The notes under the pieces are model-generated. The model was given only the letters and a program-made list of their open reading frames with translations, was not told where the DNA came from and ran no database searches. From assembly GCA_026261815.1 (NCBI GenBank), contig JAMPIT010000894.1, positions 50,751,147 to 50,815,146 of the forward strand: a stretch of 64,000 nucleotides of DNA. Reading direction: 5' to 3'. Below, piece by piece: positions 35,584 through 48,260 of the stretch; within the stretch, counting starts at the first letter, position 1, and each line of letters opens with the position of its first letter. Position numbers and translations under genes: made by a program. This DNA is from Monarcha castaneiventris obscurior (taxonomy: Eukaryota; Chordata; Aves; Passeriformes; Monarchidae).

Positions 35584-38500
35584 TTCCTGCATCCCTGCTC
35601 TATAAAGTGTCTTTGTGAGAAACACTTTTTTTGGATGTAACAATAAATTCTATGAATGGGAGCTGTGAGTCTGCATGCATGTGTTAGTTTCACATAGTAC
35701 TGAACACAAATATCTGTTCCAGAGCCCTTCTGGGAACAGATTTATTAAACAAAAAGAATAACTCATTTTGTGGAAGGAAAAACATTGTCTACTGTCAATG
35801 TTATTACAAATAAAGCCTGAATTGTTTATTTTCAGTTTTTATTTCAGTTTATTGCATTTCCTTCAGTTAGTGGCATTCTGGTGAACGTGATGAAAATCTT
35901 GCCTCCTGCAAGAGTACGTGTGTGAACCATAACCAAAATCCAGTTTTTGTCAAAGTTTTTGGAAGTGTGAATGTTCATAGAACATTCAGAATAGTTTGGC
36001 ACAATCTCCAGTGTGAACACACATGAAAATACTAGTTAATACTATCAAAATGTGACATTTTGTTGTTTCTGTTTTCATTTATAGATCCTGCCTGTTCTGC
36101 AGCTGTTCCTTGTTATACAAGCTGACTAGAAACTGAAGAATAAACATGAGGAAGAACAGAATAGTAGTACTATCTTAACCTGCTCTTTTGATTTTCCAAG
36201 TTCCATATATCAACCCTTGCAGTAAAGGTATGTCTGTCTAGTACAAATCTAGTCCAAGAGCACTTTCAGGTGACATTAGTCCTGTTAATAGACCCAGCAG
36301 ACTGATGTTCCCCACGGAAGTCAAAAACCATCAAGTGTGTGTTATTCCTGACTGGTCTTATTGTATGTTAAAACCAACTCAAACCCTTAAATCTAAATAT
36401 TTTCCAATCTACAAATATGATGTTGCTGGCAGTAGGGAAGGGGGAGAAGAGGTGATTGGTTTGGCGCAAATGTGCTTAGAGGACAAAAAGTTTCTAATGA
36501 GAAGTTATTACATGCCAACTTCTCTTGTTAAGTTTTCTGCATGGGATTTTAAAGGGCAGAACTTCCCACCTTCCCACCTGTCTTATTTTGTGCTAAAAAA
36601 CACCATAACTGTAGATGGGAGGTAGGGGTTTTGTCCACAGTCCTGTTAGCTGAGCTGTACAAGTATTTGATCTTTATAAAAAAATATGAGAAATGTTACC
36701 CATGAAGTGCCAGTATTTCTTATGGCACTCACAGTACATTGGCATCAATTCCTAAGGTAATCACTCCGTGCTACCTGAATGGGAACCATCCTGTTCTTCA
36801 CATGCACCTGCTCAACACACATACCACACAGAAATTACTGGGGCCTTTGAAGCAAACCATCAGAAAATGTTGCATAGGAGCAGTGGTGGAAAGGATTAGA
36901 TTGTGGAGGCATCATGAACTGTTCAGCACAATCTGAAATGTGCAAGTCTGTGGTCTTCAGGACAATACCTAGTTCAGTATTCTAAATGGCTTGATGGGGA
37001 GTCATTTCCTCTTCTTTCATTAAATTTGGGTCCTCCTGGACTCGTGTTTTACGAAATATTGAGGAAAATGCCTGTACCTTCGCAGCTACCACTTGAGCTT
37101 GGGGTGGGGTTCTCCAAGTGAACTGTTTCTAAAAGGATACAATTTTGGTTCTTAGTAAATCTGCTTCAAAACCACTACCAATGACAATCAAAGAGCACTC
37201 AAATCAAACTGAAAGTGATCGTAGCTTGTGGTTCTGAGATGTCCATTGCAATTCCGAGTACTGGATTGTGTGGTGGTTTGTTTTTCAGGCAGGGAGTGCC
37301 ATGGTGTTTGAAAAGGCAATCTAGGAAGCGTTTCACTGTGCTGTCTCAGTCTGTACGAGGCAGAATCGATTTCTTACATTGGGCAAAATGTCTTGCTAAG
37401 GAGACAATGAATCTCTAGAATTCCTGTTCTCATTTTTTGGAAATAGAACATCAAGCTGTGGACTCCAAAACTGTTGGATTGGTGGGGTGTGGATGAAGGT
37501 CTTTTCATTCTGAAAAAAAAAAGAAAAAGATTAGTCATGGCTAATAACACTTGTAGCAGTACCTAGCAATTCAGCTGGGAGTGAGAGATCATAATTTTAT
37601 ACAGTGTGCATACAGTAAGAGACTGTTTCTGCTCAGATAGGGTAGCATAAGCACAGAGTAACACAAAGTAGGATAATTATTGAGTTATTAGCCCAAATTT
37701 TAGGACTAGAAATCTCTCTACAGATGACAAGTTCATCAGACCTGGGAACCAGAGCCAACACAGAGCATCAATCACAAGGTCAGTTGTTCTGATTTTAGGA
37801 GAAGGAAATGTTGGGTAGCCTTCTAGAGCTTCAAATAAGTATCAGATTGTAATTCCAGCTTTAAATTTCTTATTTAAAGCAAACCCCAAATCCAAACCTC
37901 CTGAGGGTCTCTCAACACTGCTAATGCACCCGTCAGGGCACATTCCAAACAGCATGTGTATTCAGCAGACAATAGGGATTGTTGTGGTGGGAGGCAAAAT
38001 ATGCAGTGGGTTGCAGTAGCAGGGATCATATCCTGTATATTTTTAATATAATGTATGGCTCATGTTTCAAAAACTGATTATAATTAAAATTAGGGTATAA
38101 AATATGACTTTGATTAATATTTGCATCCAATCTAATGCCTTCATTCGTTCTGTAGTTTCATTTGAAACAATTCTATGTACAAAATGTTATGTCAGCTGAG
38201 GCTTAGCAACTGTTCTTTATCTCTTATGGTCTAGCTGGAAACTTCACAGCAGTTTACAATATTTAGTTAGGATATTTGAAGAGACCTAAAGGATTATTAT
38301 AAAGAAGCAAAGCTAGGTTTGGCAAGGAGCCCTTCTTTTGTCTCTGAAACTTTCTGCAGTAAATTTAGAACAGAAGAGCATTTCTCTGGAGTAAAAATAT
38401 ATGTATTGCTGGCTACAAGTGTGTGTTTTCTGCTTCACAATTTTAGAATTAGATGATGGACTTATTTAGTAGACATTGGATAGTAAAAAGTAAAACCCCT

Positions 38501-38765
38501 AATTTAAAACATTCCACATTACCACATTCCAAGAAAAACATGGACCGGTGAACAAAACCAGCATATTGTAATAAGAAAACAACTAGGTGCATTTTTTCCA
38601 AAACCTAAACCCAGAAATCTAAATGTATGAGTTACTGGCTAAAAAATCCCATTTTCATGTCTCAGTTTCTTTGTGAACTGAAAAAAACCAACCCAGACTT
38701 CAGAAAATTAAAAATTAAGTTCTAAGACTCCAGGTCAAGGTTTAGAGCAGAGTTCTGATATTATG

Positions 38766-38868
38766 ATTTTTTTTTTTTTTGAACCTTAATGTTGCTTTTT
38801 AAATTTGAAAATGAGCTTTTTTTTTTTTCTTTGTAAGTGATTTAACATGACAGCATTTTTTTTTTTAA
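38766..38868 (+). repeat. Cluster of T-runs
   Basis: Three T-runs of roughly 10-15 bases (starting near 38767, 38818 and 38858) within about 100 bases, suggesting slippage-prone low-complexity DNA. Confidence 0.8.
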
Positions 38869-41539
38869 TGTAAAGGTAGGATACTTTTGATATTTTAAAA
38901 AAAGAATTGTAATCCATGACTGTTCAGTTAGATGCACATCAGTCATCTTTAAGCACATGGTAACATTCCAGCCCAGCTTACTACAGCATCAGCTTAATTT
39001 GAGTTTTACTGAATCATAACTCCAATAGCACATGGAAGTGAGAATGGAAGATTGTGGCAAGATCAAAGGGAGAGAAAACTTGAGCCAGATTCTTGAATCC
39101 CTGCTCATATGAAGAGTGCTAAAGCTGATTTACTTTGACTTAAAGGACTTGCAGAACAAGAGGATCTGTACCTGTGCAAGAAGGTACAGATGAGAGGAAG
39201 GCAGGTACAGTTCCTGGTATGCAACTACAGAGATACTTGTTTGTATTAAAGGAAGGCCCTGAATAGGGATAAAAGTCATTGTGAGGCAGGCAGGGCATGT
39301 ATATGCTGGAAATCTGAGGTATGATCTCCTCTGCCTGGACATCAGTGTGCTGCTTGGTGTAGTTCACCCTCTCTTGAATATGTAAGAAAATACTTGTGAT
39401 CAGAGAGAAGATGGATCAAAGCAGTCAATAGCAGTGTGAATGACACGGATATTGATAGAAGAAAGGATGTAGCACTCAGGGATGCTTTTGAATCAACAAG
39501 GCTCTACACTACTGCTGTGACTTTGGCAGGAGAATATTCTCTTCTAAACTCATAAGGACTTTCCTCCTGTAGTAGTCCATGTCTCTAAATAAGCATCAGC
39601 TGCTTTCTAACAGGCAATTTCTCTTATGCCCAATCTCTCTTGCTTTATCCACATGGAAGAAACAGAAGAGGATAGGATTACTACCCACTGGTTGGTACAT
39701 CTGTATGATTCTACTGGTATGTGCTGATCTCTAATATTTGACAGTCCCTGTGGTAGATTTCATAGATCCCTGTTCCTGATTTCACATTTAGTTATCTTCC
39801 TATAGCCCAGAGTATCTCATGAGGGCAGAAGATTATTTTTAAACATAATTACCTTTGAAAGGGTGGTGGGGCAAAGGGTCCTGGATCCAGGCTTGCTCAG
39901 CTGTTTGAGCTTTTGCTGTTTATGGACAGATCAATATTAACCAGAAGGACACTGCATGTAAAATATAATCATCTTTGTGATTACATCTTTTATATCCCTC
40001 TTAAAATCTAGGAAAAGGCAGCCTCTTAACTATGCTCAGTGCTTTGTACAACTCCATGACGGACCAGAAAATAGCACCAAAATGTGGTGTGTCAAATGTA
40101 GCTCCCCTGGGAGGGTCAGTGTGACTACTCCATTATGTGCCCTGACCTTCATTGTCTGAAGGACGAGGAGTTTTGTTCTTGAATCTGTTTCTTTCAACCT
40201 CTGCCTTCCTATTTTGATATACAAGTTCCATAAACATCTGTTTAAATTACTAGCATGTATTATTTTATTGCAGTTGCTGTGATGTGCAGGGAGAAGATAC
40301 ATCTTTAACACATGATTAGAAGTACATGAATTAAACTGTAGCCCTTCAAGGTAAGAAATATGGTTTGATGAATAATATCTTCATATTTAGAAAATTTGGA
40401 ATCCAATTCCAGGTTTGCCATAGATTTTATATGTAATATTAGGGTGAATCACTTAACAGTTAAGACTTCACCTGTTAAAATGATGGTATGAGTTAAGCTG
40501 ATGCTCCCAAACTGCTTGGGAATGCACACAGCATGTTGCCACTATTTGAAGTAGTCCTGACTGAAAAACTTCCACCCCAACATCTACAGAGGCACATTTC
40601 TTACTGTGCCATAATGCCAGTACTGTGAGCTTTTCCATGTTGGAGCTTACTTTTGGGAATGTGTAGCATTAGTTCAGTGAGGCAGTGGACCATAAAGAAA
40701 GTAGGTCACAGCTACTGGGATGGATAACAGGGCTACTTCTTGGAGTCCAAGTTTCTGAGCTGGGTGTCTAAAGTCTTGAGGGTTTTGAACAAGTTTGTAG
40801 CCAAAGAAATTCCATATGTGCACTGGGGTTATTATCACTGCAGTACCCCAGACTGGCATGCAAAAACAGTGTCAATTCATGCTTACAGGTTTACTGAATT
40901 ACTGTCTTTATTTGAAGTTTTCTCTTTTAGCCTTTAGCCTCTTCTCTTTTTTATTCTCTTCTGTTTTCACCTCAGTTTATATGTGCTCTATTTTCCTTCC
41001 CTTTCTCCTTTTCCTTTCACTGGCCTCTAAGTAGGAGATGGAACAGGTTAGATTGTTTGGGTTTGGACCGATATTTTTAAAAGCTGATGTTCAGGTTTTT
41101 TTAAAGTAGGCAAAACTTATTAAAACCAAGAAGTGGAAGCATCTTTAAGCTAGCTGACACACAGGTTATTGTTATAAGGACTGCATCTGTGGTTGATATC
41201 CTGCTAAGTGATGCAAATATTCCACATGATGTTGCTAGGAAAATTGGAGTGCAGAGCACACCCACTATAAGGCTTAAGGCATTGTGCAGTATAAAAACAT
41301 TTTGAAATATGTACCACACTAAAAGTCGAACATCTAAAGAGAAAAAGAAATTCAGTCCATCGAGTCCAAATGAGAGGAAAGTCTACATAAGAAAATTGTA
41401 AAAAAAACATAGTAAGTGTGAAGCCAATAAAATATATTTTTGGTTGTGACCCTTATAAGAAACCATCGTGCTTACTGCTTTACAATTGAATAAAATAAGA
41501 AGCTGGCTTGTTGTCTGAATGATAAATGTTTTGTGAGGC

Positions 41540-41950
41540 GTTGAAGTTCACTGCAGATTATTCCTGTGTTTTCCCTCACATAACTGTGCTATGATTTTAT
41601 GAGTTGCAAGCAAAATGTGCACCTCAAGTCACGCACTCTTAAAAAAACCAGCAATATAATCTATTTAGAGAAGGCCTGAAGCATTTTCAGAACAAGTGCA
41701 TCATTTTTAAAGTTTTTCCATGGGGAATTACTTATAAAAATATGTATCTTTTGGGATTTGTACCAGGATATTTCTTAATTATTGCTGACATGCCCCCCAT
41801 AACACCATAAGCTCCCTCAAAGGGCAGGAAAAGAGAATCGGTCTCCCTTAATCACCAAGTATAAACCAAATAAATTTAGCAGCCACCTCATGCTATTGAG
41901 GCAACAAATTGATACATTCAGAGTTCCCTAATGACTTAAATGTATAAAAA
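41540..41950. promoter_or_regulatory. Candidate conserved non-coding element
   Basis: Non-repetitive, with retained CpGs (GAGGCGTTGA, TCACGCACTC, AATCGGTC), TTAATTATTG and CTAATGAC-type homeodomain cores, and a TTAATCACC motif. The texture is that of constrained regulatory DNA, but comparison with another species is needed. Confidence 0.22.
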
Positions 41951-43168
41951 CTAACAGGAAAAAATAGTGCTGCATGTTGTCAGGATGAAACCTCAACTTT
42001 TTTTTTTTTTTAGGGCACTTTTTAGAGCTACCCACTGGCTCAGAAAGCTGCGAATGGAGTGTAATCAAAGGTTGCCTAGTCAGTCAGTGGGACAGTCATT
42101 TGTGTCACAGGGGCAGCTAAAGTGACTTGCAGGTGTAGTGACTGAGGCCTCCAAGGAATCAGGATAGGGGGCAAGTCCTGCACGTACTTAATATTTACAA
42201 TAGCATTTTAAAAACATGAGTTATCTTGCTGTTTTGGGCATTTTAAAAATAAAGACTAAAACCCAAGGATTTTCACAAAGAATTGGTGTGGAGTATCCAT
42301 CCAGGGTGCTATAAGTCATCTTCAATTTTGTACAACTCCCTTGAACAGCCAACCTCTGTTAAATCAAGTATAACATGCAATTTTGGTCTGTATTAGTATT
42401 TTTCTTCTGTTTATCCCCATCCATTGATTTGTGTTGAGTTCTTCAGGTATGATACTTAAAATAAGTTTCCTATCATGATTCTATATTTTTATGCACTGGT
42501 AGTATGACAGCTTTGTAGAGTCCCAGTGGGCACTGAGGTTACATTGCACTATTTGCTTTATAAATTTTTAAAAGAGACAAAGCCACTCCAGGTTGTCCCT
42601 CGCTATTAAAACTGTACTTGGCTATGAGAGGGAAGAAACATAACCATGTGCTTTACATGTAATATATCAAAGCCATCCATCAACACCAGCTCACTTGAAT
42701 CTTGTCTGAGTTTGAAGTCTTGTGTTTTGCAGAAAAGGGCTTGAAACCAGATGAGTTTTATGACAAATGTTTGTCACAATGTGAGATGCAATCCTTGTGG
42801 ATTTATTTATATTTCTATCCTGGAGAACTTTTAGATTCTTGCAGGAATGGGAACTCATTTCCAACTGACTTTATTTAGAGTTAAGAGCCCTGTATCTGTG
42901 TAGGGTTCAATGATCCTTGCACACAGGGTTTTAGTACAGAAGGAGACACTTAAAATCACTGTTAAATTACACACAGGCCTTCACACTTGCACATACTAGA
43001 AGAATAGAAATTTGTTTTGTCCTTTTACTTTTGTGATTATTTTCTAGTGAAAATAATGAAAATTTAAAGTAATAAAAAATGTATGTTCTTTATCTTTACA
43101 GGGACATGTAAAAATTTTTTTTAATCAGTGTGGCTGTATTCATCCAGGACTATTTAATCTAGTGATTT
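41951..43168. other. Non-coding unique DNA, no gene seen
   Basis: Contains a T14 run at 41998-42011. Otherwise unique sequence with no recognised feature. Confidence 0.6.
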
Positions 43169-43208
43169 GATCTAAATAATGTTTATATATATATGATCTA
43201 AATAATGT
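43169..43208 (+). repeat. Short tandem duplication, 26-base period
   Basis: The 14-mer GATCTAAATAATGT occurs exactly at 43169-43182 and 43195-43208, separated by a TATATATATA spacer. Confidence 0.92.
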
Positions 43209-43818
43209 AAATAATTTTAAGGTTTTGATTATCCAGTGCTTCAGCAAAGAGATGAAGGGGGCTGAAGGAGAGCCTTGTTCTGCTGCAATCTCTAACTTTT
43301 GCAGTTCAAATTTATCAATCTGTTATATTGTTATAAGTACAGACTCAGACACCATAATCCTCCTCTGTATGTATTTGATTCTTCTACTTTTGTCTTACCA
43401 GTCTTTAGGAGTTGTCTAAATAGTAGAGTTTTATTCAGGTGCATTTAAATATTCTTTGGAACAGGCTTGAAAGACATTTAATGATTTATCCACAGAAAAA
43501 ATTCTATCTAATTTACTGTTTCCGCTTCAAAACTCTTCTAAATCCCTGCTTAGTTGTCTGCTCACCCTAGAGCCAACTAAGATTCAGAGCTACCAGATTG
43601 TTGTCCAATAAAGTTCCTAAGCATATATTGTTAAAAAGTTTTTAAGTGAGATTGCACAATAGGTTGATTTCATATCTGGGGCTGGAATTTTGGAAGTTTG
43701 ACTTCTAGTTTTCTTATTCAATCAGTGTGTCTACTGTTTCATCTATAAATATTTCATATATATGAGGGAACAGTACATAATAAAGGCAAACCAAAAGAGA
43801 ATTTTAAAGTTCTTTACC
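43209..43818. other. Non-coding DNA; possible retrocopied 3' UTR
   Basis: Unique AT-rich sequence that ends in a 28-base poly(A) with an AATAAA near 43780 (see findings). No open frame of a known protein precedes it. Confidence 0.45.
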
Positions 43819-43846
43819 AAAAAAAAAAAAAAAAAAAAAAAAAAAA
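43819..43846 (+). repeat. A28 run
   Basis: Longest A homopolymer in the window. AATAAA sits about 35 bases upstream on the same strand. A second A-run of about 15 bases follows at 43927-43941. Confidence 0.93.
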
Positions 43847-43926
43847 CCAACAAGCCCTTCCAAACACTGAAAAAGATCTTTTGTTAGTTTCTTGCCTTGA
43901 ATTAAAGAAGAAACAACTTGCTGCTT

Positions 43927-43941
43927 AAAAAAAAAAAAAAA
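43927..43941 (+). repeat. A15 run
   Basis: Homopolymer tract about 80 bases after the longer A-run. Confidence 0.9.
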
Positions 43942-44117
43942 GTACCTTATAAAAAGACAGCATACAAATCTTCTTACTCAAGATTTTTAGGAACTTTTAA
44001 AACTTTCTCAAAATATTGCTGTAACAGACATCCCTGATGTCAAAAGCTGCACCATCACTGGAGTAATTTGAATAAAGACAACTGATATCTATCACTGAAT
44101 GCACACTTCTATAGTAC

Positions 44118-44166
<49 letters not shown>
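44118..44166 (+). repeat. (TA)n microsatellite
   Basis: About 24 TA dinucleotides with one TACATA interruption, nearly perfect and probably length-polymorphic. Confidence 0.96.
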
Positions 44167-44168
<2 letters not shown>

Positions 44169-45759
44169 AATAAAGGCTCCTGGGCTCTGATTAAATAGCA
44201 GCTGCTCTACAACCAGACCCTAAATTAGCTGGATCACCTTTACAATCATGTCTTGACTTGTTTTAGCAGACAAATACAACAATCCCCCACAAAAAGAGTG
44301 CAGCAAGATAAATGAACCATGCTTGCAAAACACCTACATCTAATATAATGCTTAAAAGTTCTTCAGGTAGGAAAAAATAGTGCTATTCACTATTTATGGG
44401 CTTATTTGCAAGTGAAAACATCCAGTCTAACAAACTCAATTGCTTATTTTTCTGGAGTCTCCCTGCATGATCTCCAGAGCTATGTTTGCCTAATCATTTT
44501 TTATATTCACTTTCCTAAAAATTTAATCTCATACTCTATACTTTTATTTCGTAAACTTTGTTCACTCCAGTTATATCTCACTTTTCATTTAAGTACATAT
44601 ATTTTTTGACTGAACAACCTTGTTGCATGATGTCACCAAACAGACCAAACTCTCCCCAAGGGGAAACACTGTCTCCATTCTAGGAATTGCAAGCAGCAGT
44701 CTTAGTCAGGAATTCCCATTTCTTGAAGGGTTTTTATTATTTTTAATTTTTGGTTTGGTTTTTTTTTTTTTTTTTTAAAGAAAACCCCATGAAAATGCAC
44801 TTCAGTAAACAAATAATCTTACAATCCCCCAAAAGTCCCAGGGTTTGTGCTACTGTTTCATATCACACGAGGGTGTTAGGCCCACTGCCAGTGTTAATCC
44901 ATTCCATACTAAAAACCATTCCTAAAACCTCTCAGATGTATTAGGCAGCCTACCAACACTCAGCCGTTGTGTGCTGGAATTTGGCTTAATTCCTGATAGT
45001 CATCCCTTTGCACTTCTTCAGCGGGGAGCAGTCTGGGGTTCTTAAGAACTTGTCATTGGTAGCTGCTGAGATTTTTGGTGACAGTGGAGTTTCACTCAAG
45101 CTGTTACTGGAGCCATTTCTTTGCCATCCAAACTGTAGCGGTCACTACTGAAAAACTGAAGGTCTCATGCCACAGAGTCAGAACATGCTATATTTGCCAG
45201 CGTATACCACAGTTATTTCCTTTCCTAAGCCTGTGGAAATAGACACAAATGATAATTGTTAGCAAATGTTGTATGCTGTCCTATTTCCAGAGAGGCTTAC
45301 ATAATTAATGAGCAGTCCAGAAGTACTGGAGTTCACTGCATTGTTGTTAGCTTGGAACACCTCAGCACCTGTTTGCTTTTTTTTAATCAATATCTATCTT
45401 TATGAGGCTTTGAAAATGATGTTGCAAAGCCACCAACATACAAAGCAAGCAATGATTTTTGTTTTCTGGATTTCAGAGACTCCAGGGAAAAAGTAATGTC
45501 TACTAATTTATATAGACGAAGCGAACATTCCATTTTAAAATACAAATGAGTGTTAACAAATATTAGCCAGTCCCTAGCCTGATAACCCTGTTTAACATGT
45601 TCCTGCTTTAAATTGTATCATGATATCATGGTCCTAAATTGTGAGGACACAAAAAGAATCCATTCCAATGGCTAGATGCAATTTCAGGGCTTTTTTTTCC
45701 CTTAAATTCTCTTCGTGTTAGAGGTGAGTATAAGCTAACAAAATTACTTCACCCTTTAC
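44167..45759. other. Non-coding unique DNA, no gene seen
   Basis: Contains a T18 run at 44759-44776. The reading frames here are short and show no recognised domain. Confidence 0.6.
44759..44776 (+). repeat. T18 run
   Basis: Homopolymer T tract following a GGTTTGGTT phrase. Confidence 0.9.
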
Positions 45760-45940
45760 ATCATCAGCCAAACAACTTGAAGAGCAGTTGCCATTTTTAG
45801 ATAATTAATACTCTAAATAAATTCATGTTTGTTTTTATCTGGGTGTCCATTACGCAATCTGTTGCTGTTATCCAACACAACAGCTGGGTATAATTTATTT
45901 CTGGCTTATCTGGCAGCTTACAGGCATAGAATTTAAACTT
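45760..45940. promoter_or_regulatory. Candidate conserved non-coding element
   Basis: Has AGATAATTAATACTC, a CATTACGCAATCTG site (resembling a C/EBP/PAR-bZIP TTACGCAA half-palindrome, about 45850-45857), AACACAACAGCTGGG (E-box CAGCTG) and TTATCTGGCAGC, packed without repeats. Enhancer-like in texture only. Confidence 0.25.
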
Positions 45941-46236
45941 ACATATTCTTCGAATGTGTTGGAAAAGAGTTACCATGAAAGTACCCCCTTTCAGCAGAGA
46001 GTTCTGTTCTGAGTTGTGCTGGATATTTTACACCTTTTTTTACTTAGTCTACGGGCCTCTAAACACCTGTATAATTTGTAGGACAGCAAAGTGCCATCAG
46101 ATCATATTCCCAGTATTTACCAGCTAGAAGTTTAATAGGATAGAGCCGAGATTTTGGGAACATAAATAAGTGTACTTAAGAAAGGGATTTGGCTGACAGA
46201 GGTGTAGACCCGTAAACCACAAAGTCACAAGTGTGA

Positions 46237-46512
46237 CTTCAGTTCGGTCAACATGAGGAAACACTGTCAGATGCTGTTCTGCTCAAAGGAATTAAAGATT
46301 GGGCTGAGAAGTGGCAAACGGGGAGCTGTCTGGGGAATAGATATCAAAGTCTGCCTAAGACCTTCTGCAAATCTGTTCTGAAGATGTTGTGCTATAAGTG
46401 GAAGGCACAGCAAAGCTCTTTGACAGCCTCGACAGCGCCACTTGAAGAGGAGTGTGACAGGAGTGATGAAAAGCAAGTGCTTCACATTTGTGGTCATACA
46501 CCTTATCCCACG
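46237..46512 (+). other. Unidentified coding-like open segment (exon or retrocopy candidate)
   Basis: One frame is open for 92 codons from just after TGA (46234-46236) to TGA (46513-46515). It has a varied, protein-like composition: it begins near LQFGQHEETLSDAVLLKGIK, includes DWAEKWQTG, SVLKMLCYKWKAQQ and EEECDRSDEKQ, and ends GHTPYPT. The open part ends exactly at a good 5' splice-site match, CAC|GTGAGC (exon end 46511), so the stop codon would lie inside the intron. The upstream acceptor (ACTTCAG, 46237-46242) has a poor pyrimidine tract. I recognise no family. Other frames on both strands are also open here because the segment is GC-richer, which weakens the case. Alternatives are a decayed retrocopy, a fragment of a DNA transposon or a chance frame. 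Confidence 0.25.
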
Positions 46513-46969
46513 TGAGCGTGCTCCACGTTTCTGTGCATCCTACCAGTGACCAATGGCATGGATCCATCTGCGAGATGCCATTAACAGCTTCAAAACACGT
46601 GGAATCCAACATCCTCTTCTGGTCGGCCCATCCGTGTCTGACAGGATGTGCAGCACTGCTGGCCAGAAAGCCTGATGGACATTTGATGTTTTGGGGGCCA
46701 AGGCTCAGAAGGCAAAGAAGGAAACTGGCCCAAAATTTCTAACCATCAGTGACAAAAAAATGACGTGTCTCATTCAAGTGAAAAGTTAATTCAAAAGAAA
46801 GACTCTGTATTTATGAATATCATTAAACAAATATACCAAACTATTAGTAAAGCTCATTTTTCAAAAGAAACTTATGTGCACGGAATGAAAAATGTTTGTG
46901 TTTAAAAGTTGCTGTGGAAGATTTTTGTTTTGTAAAACACATTTCTCAAAAAAAAGAACATGGCATATA

Positions 46970-47008
46970 AACACAAACATACATACACACACATCTGCAC
47001 ACACATAC
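46970..47008 (+). repeat. Imperfect (CA)n/(CATA)n tract
   Basis: ACACAAACATACATACACAC followed by interrupted CACACA. Degenerate microsatellite. Confidence 0.75.
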
Positions 47009-47413
47009 TTCCCAAACCCGTGAGATGTCTGTTTGAAAGATGTCAGTTCTTTCAGTGACTTAAAGTTTCTTCAAGGCAGAAAGCTATGGAAGATACAGTA
47101 TAGCTGAACATCTGTCTTGTCATGTAGGCAGATATTAGGATTAAATTAACTAGAAATGAATAGAATGATATATGACAGGGTGCAGATGTCCCAGCCACAG
47201 TGTGATAATTTCATTGCAAAACTATGTAATGAATTCCATACATTACAGAAACACAAATATACCACTTTAGGTAATTGTGATGAAAAGGTATAATATGGAA
47301 TGGATAAACAGATGGTGTACCCAAAGGCATTTTTCGTTTACTGTTGCTCTCAAGTCATTTTGAAATTACTTTATTTGGTTTACTGTACATCTATTATTAC
47401 ATCCTTTTTCTTC

Positions 47414-47430
47414 TTTTTTTTTTTTTTTTT
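47414..47430 (+). repeat. T17 run
   Basis: Part of a longer pyrimidine tract ending TTTCTTAG. It resembles a 3' splice site but is followed by no convincing exon. Confidence 0.88.
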
Positions 47431-47819
47431 CTTTCTTAGCTCTCCTGAATCTGGATTCCATGAGGAGATTTAAGGACCATTTTGCATGTCTGCTCTTGAT
47501 AGATTGGTTAGCTCCTATTTTCTTCTGTAAACTGTACATAACTGTGCTACATCTAAAGCCAACGTTTCCATGACTTCAGCACAAATTGGATTGATTCTGG
47601 TAGCCTTTTGGCTTCACGTATTTTCCAAATTGGCACATGCTGCATCTGTGCTACTTGAATTAGCAGTACAGTTCATATTTTACCACAGATTATTGGCAAA
47701 TTTTCCTTTATTACCTGCAAATGGGTACTTTGGATAGTGTGAGAGATTCAGTTGAGGCCTAACCATTTCCAACTGGTATATTAAAATGTGATTACATGAA
47801 GATATATTTTATGATATGA

Positions 47820-48260
47820 TTATTTGACCGTCCCGAGAAATAAAACCCCTTTTTACATCTGTCAACAGGTGCTTTTAAGTGCTACAAATAGTTAAATCTG
47901 CAGCATGGCTTTCAATCACTGGCCTCATTTGGAGCATATAGCCAGCTCTTGAGTTTTTTAATGTTCAAAGATGAACTTCAGGGAGATCAGTAACTGAGGT
48001 GCTCCATGGAGAAACTTAAAATCCATTAACTGCACCCATATTTGCCTGTGCTTGGAGGCTGGATTGAGGCCCATTTGAAAACACAAAATTTTAGTTCTGC
48101 TGTTAACTGCAGATTAATTAGCTAATGGCTCATCAACCCAAAAAGTAATATAAAAATATTTTCAAATGCAGTTGAGATTAGGAAAAAACCCATCTGAAAT
48201 AAATTATTATATCTTTGTTGCTGTTATCATCTTGATTCATATTCCAGTGTCACAGCAATA
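47820..48260. promoter_or_regulatory. Candidate conserved non-coding element
   Basis: Non-repetitive with dense TAAT/TTAAT cores (GCAGATTAATTAGCTAATGG, about 48109-48128), a CAGGTG E-box, ATCAATCACTGG-like sequence and TTGACCGTCCCGAG with two retained CpGs at the left edge. This is typical of vertebrate homeodomain-rich enhancers by composition. No comparison was possible. Confidence 0.3.

Larger units (their letters stand above)
34242..41539. other. Non-coding unique DNA, no gene seen
   Basis: Over 7 kb of AT-rich unique sequence without a recognised transposon. It holds an A17 run at 35567-35583 and several T-runs at 38760-38880. The longest + frame (106 codons, 36305-36625) shows no known domain, signal peptide or flanking splice logic and is treated as chance. 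No RNA gene was recognised. Confidence 0.55.
46513..47819. other. Non-coding DNA; GC-richer to about 46740, then AT-rich
   Basis: 46513-46740 continues the GC-richer island and has an 84-codon + frame (from 46488) with no recognised domain. Beyond it the sequence is AT-rich with a CA/CATA tract at 46970-47008 and a T-run at 47414-47430. Nothing else is recognised. Confidence 0.5.

Noticed and set aside
36305..36625. 106-codon + frame
   Set aside because: Composition is plausible, but it has no domain, no conserved context and no splice or start evidence. Length alone is expected by chance in 64 kb.
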